A stretch of 64,000 nucleotides of DNA, from the NCBI GenBank assembly GCA_027475525.1, contig JAMWFC010000117.1, positions 1,288,183 through 1,352,182 on the forward strand, given 5' to 3'. How positions within the stretch are numbered: the first letter of the stretch is position 1; each line of letters begins with the position of its first letter. Shown here in pieces: positions 62,132 through 64,000 of the stretch. The notes beneath the pieces are model-generated. The model was not told the origin of the DNA and did no database searches. It was given only the letters and a program-made list of their open reading frames with translations. This DNA comes from Macrolepiota albuminosa. Taxonomy: Eukaryota > Basidiomycota > Agaricomycetes > Agaricales > Agaricaceae. A program made the translations under genes and the position numbers.

Positions 62132-62919
62132 ATGCGCATTGAAAAGTGCTATTTTTGTTCGACGAACGTATATCCGGGGCACGGTATTCCTCCTCTCTAT
62201 GTCTTTATTCTCATTTACCAAACACTCGTTCAGGCACTGCGTTCGTTAGGAATGACGCAAAGGTCTTTAGATTTTGCACCTCCAAGTAGGTCATTCATGT
62301 CCTGCGTCCTCGACAGCGACACACTGATGTATGCTGAAGATGTCACAAGAATTTCAAGTACGTCCTTGTGCACAGTGCGTCATTTTCTGGTAACGATTGA
62401 TTGTATTTCTAGGATGAAACGAAACCCTCGCAAAGTGCGGTGGACCAAGGCTTTCAGAAAAGCGGCAGGGAAGGAAATGACAATTGTGGGCTTTTACCGT
62501 TTTTTTTTCAAGTATCTTGACTGACTAGCCTTCAGGATTCGACGATCGAGTTTGAAAAGCGGAGGAACGTCCCTGTTCGTTACGATCGCGACCTCATGCA
62601 AGCGACGATCAAAGCCATGAAGCGAGTGGGAGAGATTAAAAGTCGCAGAGAGCGCGCGTTCTTCAAGACTAGGTGTGTAAGGCTGCTCAAACCAGGTTCT
62701 TGACTTATTCGTTGCAGGATGGCACTCAGCCGGGAAAAACAGAGGGTTCATCGCAAGAAATCGTTGCAAGCAGTCAAGACATCCACAGAACTACACGTGC
62801 CCACGGTTGACGAGTCCATTATTTCTTCCAAAATACAGGAAAAGATTAAGGTTTCTACAAAATCACGGAGTGCCTTGGTGTTAGGGGAAGGTCGTTCAAT
62901 GGGCATGGACATCGACTAA
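62132..62919 (+). CDS. RLP24: ribosome biogenesis protein RLP24
   Basis: Placeholder for RPL24 on pre-60S particles that recruits the ATPase Drg1. ATG at 62132 gives [18 protein letters not shown], with the zinc-binding Cys pair. Short exons continue [17 protein letters not shown] and CHKNFK, with the second Cys pair, then [20 protein letters not shown]. Downstream come [40 protein letters not shown] and [20 protein letters not shown], with a C-terminal end MGMDID-stop at 62919. The zinc motif is spread over several tiny exons; all junctions keep frame. Serine where Arg is common in FCRSK is minor. Confidence 0.94.
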
Positions 62920-63068
62920 TTCATACGATTCACACACACTTTCAACGTTTGAATCACGTTGCAGGTCTCGCAAGCTATCTGAATTCGGATACCGTCATAT
63001 GTTACAGATGTGCCATTTATGCTGTGTAAGATACAAATGCGATGTGAAGGAGAGATAGAAATCTGATC

Positions 63069-64000
63069 TTAACGATGTTTGTATTTCGCCTCATTTTCGT
63101 GACGAATGTCTGGATCTAGAGAATTACGCAAACCCAAAAGTGTTTTGCTGACCGCCTCACTTGCTCCAATCATAGGCTTGAGCACTGCAATAGGTACAGC
63201 GCGAATAACGGAACGCACAGGGCCCTTTTGAAACATGAATCATCTCAGTATAGCTTGAGCACTGCAATAGGTACAGCGCGAATAACGGAACGCACAGGGC
63301 CCTTTTGAAACATGAATCATCTCAGTATAAATTATTTGTCAGTAGAACTAAATCCAAATCACCTCACTTCCTGAACGTTCGTATACCTCCATAGGGACGG
63401 CGAGAATTGTTTGCGCTGCCGAGTGAAAATTTCGCCGTAGACTCTTGTACGCAGACTGCACACCCTCTTTGAGATCAGCGGGCTGCTGAGCGTATTTGGA
63501 TATTACGTCAGCTGGATCATCATTTTCGTTTTCCAATTGCGTGAAATCATCTCTTGTGCCGATGGAAACCGTTTCAGTGGTAATTGGGTAGTTGAACTGA
63601 CCACCAAGAACCCCTTCGGCTTGCTCGAGTATGACTTGAGTACCGGTGGCAAGGCGAGCACCTAATTTAATTGCCTCCATTGCAGTCGATTTAACGAATG
63701 CTGTGGCACCCTTTTGAACACCACGAACAATCCGCCCATCTTTCTTATACTGTGAAATTGGAAGGAGCACTAGGTCAGCGACACCAGATCCTACGTTGAC
63801 AGCTGAACGAATCGGCGCAACGCCGGAGATGACCTCGACTAGCTGCGTAGCTTTGACATCGGGCGTCCAAAGGTCATTCAGCAGTTGACCAAGAGTGGCC
63901 CATCCTGTGATCTTCAAGAAAAGAAGAATGAGACCAAATTTGACAAGATCAAAATTTCAATCCTAACCCCAGCTAGAGTGATATGTCGCAGTGTCATCTC
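63069..64000 (-). CDS. ATG2: autophagy lipid-transfer protein ATG2, C-terminal end (start beyond window)
   Basis: ATG2 moves lipids from ER to the growing autophagosome. The window's right edge reads EMTLRHITLAG, then an intron, then ITGWATLGQLLNDLWTPDVK and PIRSAVNVGSGVADLVLLPI. Next are GRIVRGVQKGATAFVKSTAM and ARLATGTQVILEQAEGVL, the conserved amphipathic C-terminal region of the family. A further exon ends VPMEVYERSGSE, joined to GPVRSVIRAVPIAVLKPMIG and SEAVSKTLLGLRNSLDPDIR, stopping at 63069. The 77-base duplication at 63176-63329 doubles that last intron-exon junction; one copy gives a normal splice. Confidence 0.93.
63176..63329. repeat. perfect 77-bp tandem duplication (24 of 24), last intron/exon of ATG2
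   Basis: Copies 63176-63252 and 63253-63329 are identical and span an intron end and the start of the final ATG2 exon. Confidence 0.95.

Overview
The window is nuclear DNA from a filamentous basidiomycete, most likely an Agaricomycete. Genes are dense (about one per 2.4 kb) and split by many 48-60 base GT-AG introns. Recognisable fungal markers include an alpha-1,3-glucan synthase end, SAGA subunit SPT8, CMR1, CSM3, ATG2, and a single-A-domain hydroxamate siderophore synthetase of the kind known from basidiomycetes. I saw no rRNA, no convincing tRNA, no CRISPR array and no transposon.

Layout. 0-7.2 kb: 3' end of an alpha-1,3-glucan synthase gene, a truncated copy of a PRCC gene start, a BCAS3-like WD-repeat gene and the full PRCC-like gene. 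7.3-19 kb: two histone H2B genes flank an HTD2-type dehydratase, an unidentified gene, a SAP-domain protein, a COA8-like cytochrome oxidase assembly factor and the nucleoporin NUP133. 19.9-33.4 kb: a methyltransferase, a sphingoid-base kinase, CMR1, CSM3, the ribosomal-protein N-terminal methyltransferase TAE1, mitochondrial adenylate kinase, COQ11 and a secreted double-psi beta-barrel protein. 33.9-45.1 kb: SCAMP, PAB1, a damaged-looking methyltransferase, a small membrane protein, SRP54 and SPT8. 45.2-51.1 kb: SPT6 and a RIB2-like deaminase. 51.2-61.8 kb: the siderophore locus. 62.1-64 kb: RLP24 and the 3' end of ATG2.

The siderophore locus is the one true pathway cluster. A roughly 2,450-residue nonribosomal peptide synthetase (order A-T-C-T-C-T-C) is transcribed divergently from an L-ornithine N5-monooxygenase. 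The 587-base region between their start codons carries two perfect ATCAGATAA sites, the consensus of iron-responsive GATA repressors. The monooxygenase would hydroxylate ornithine. After acylation by an enzyme not seen here, the synthetase would join three copies of one hydroxamate amino acid. The rest is housekeeping.

The strongest unexplained signal is structural. Twenty-four places carry perfect side-by-side duplications, and every one has a period of exactly 77 bases. They cut through exons, introns and promoters alike. In several genes, removing one copy restores the reading frame. In five others, removal leaves the frame short by exactly one base at the right-hand edge of the second copy. 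I read this as an unmerged 77-mer overlap between contigs in a short-read assembly, not biology. Many apparent frameshifts in this window should be judged with that in mind.
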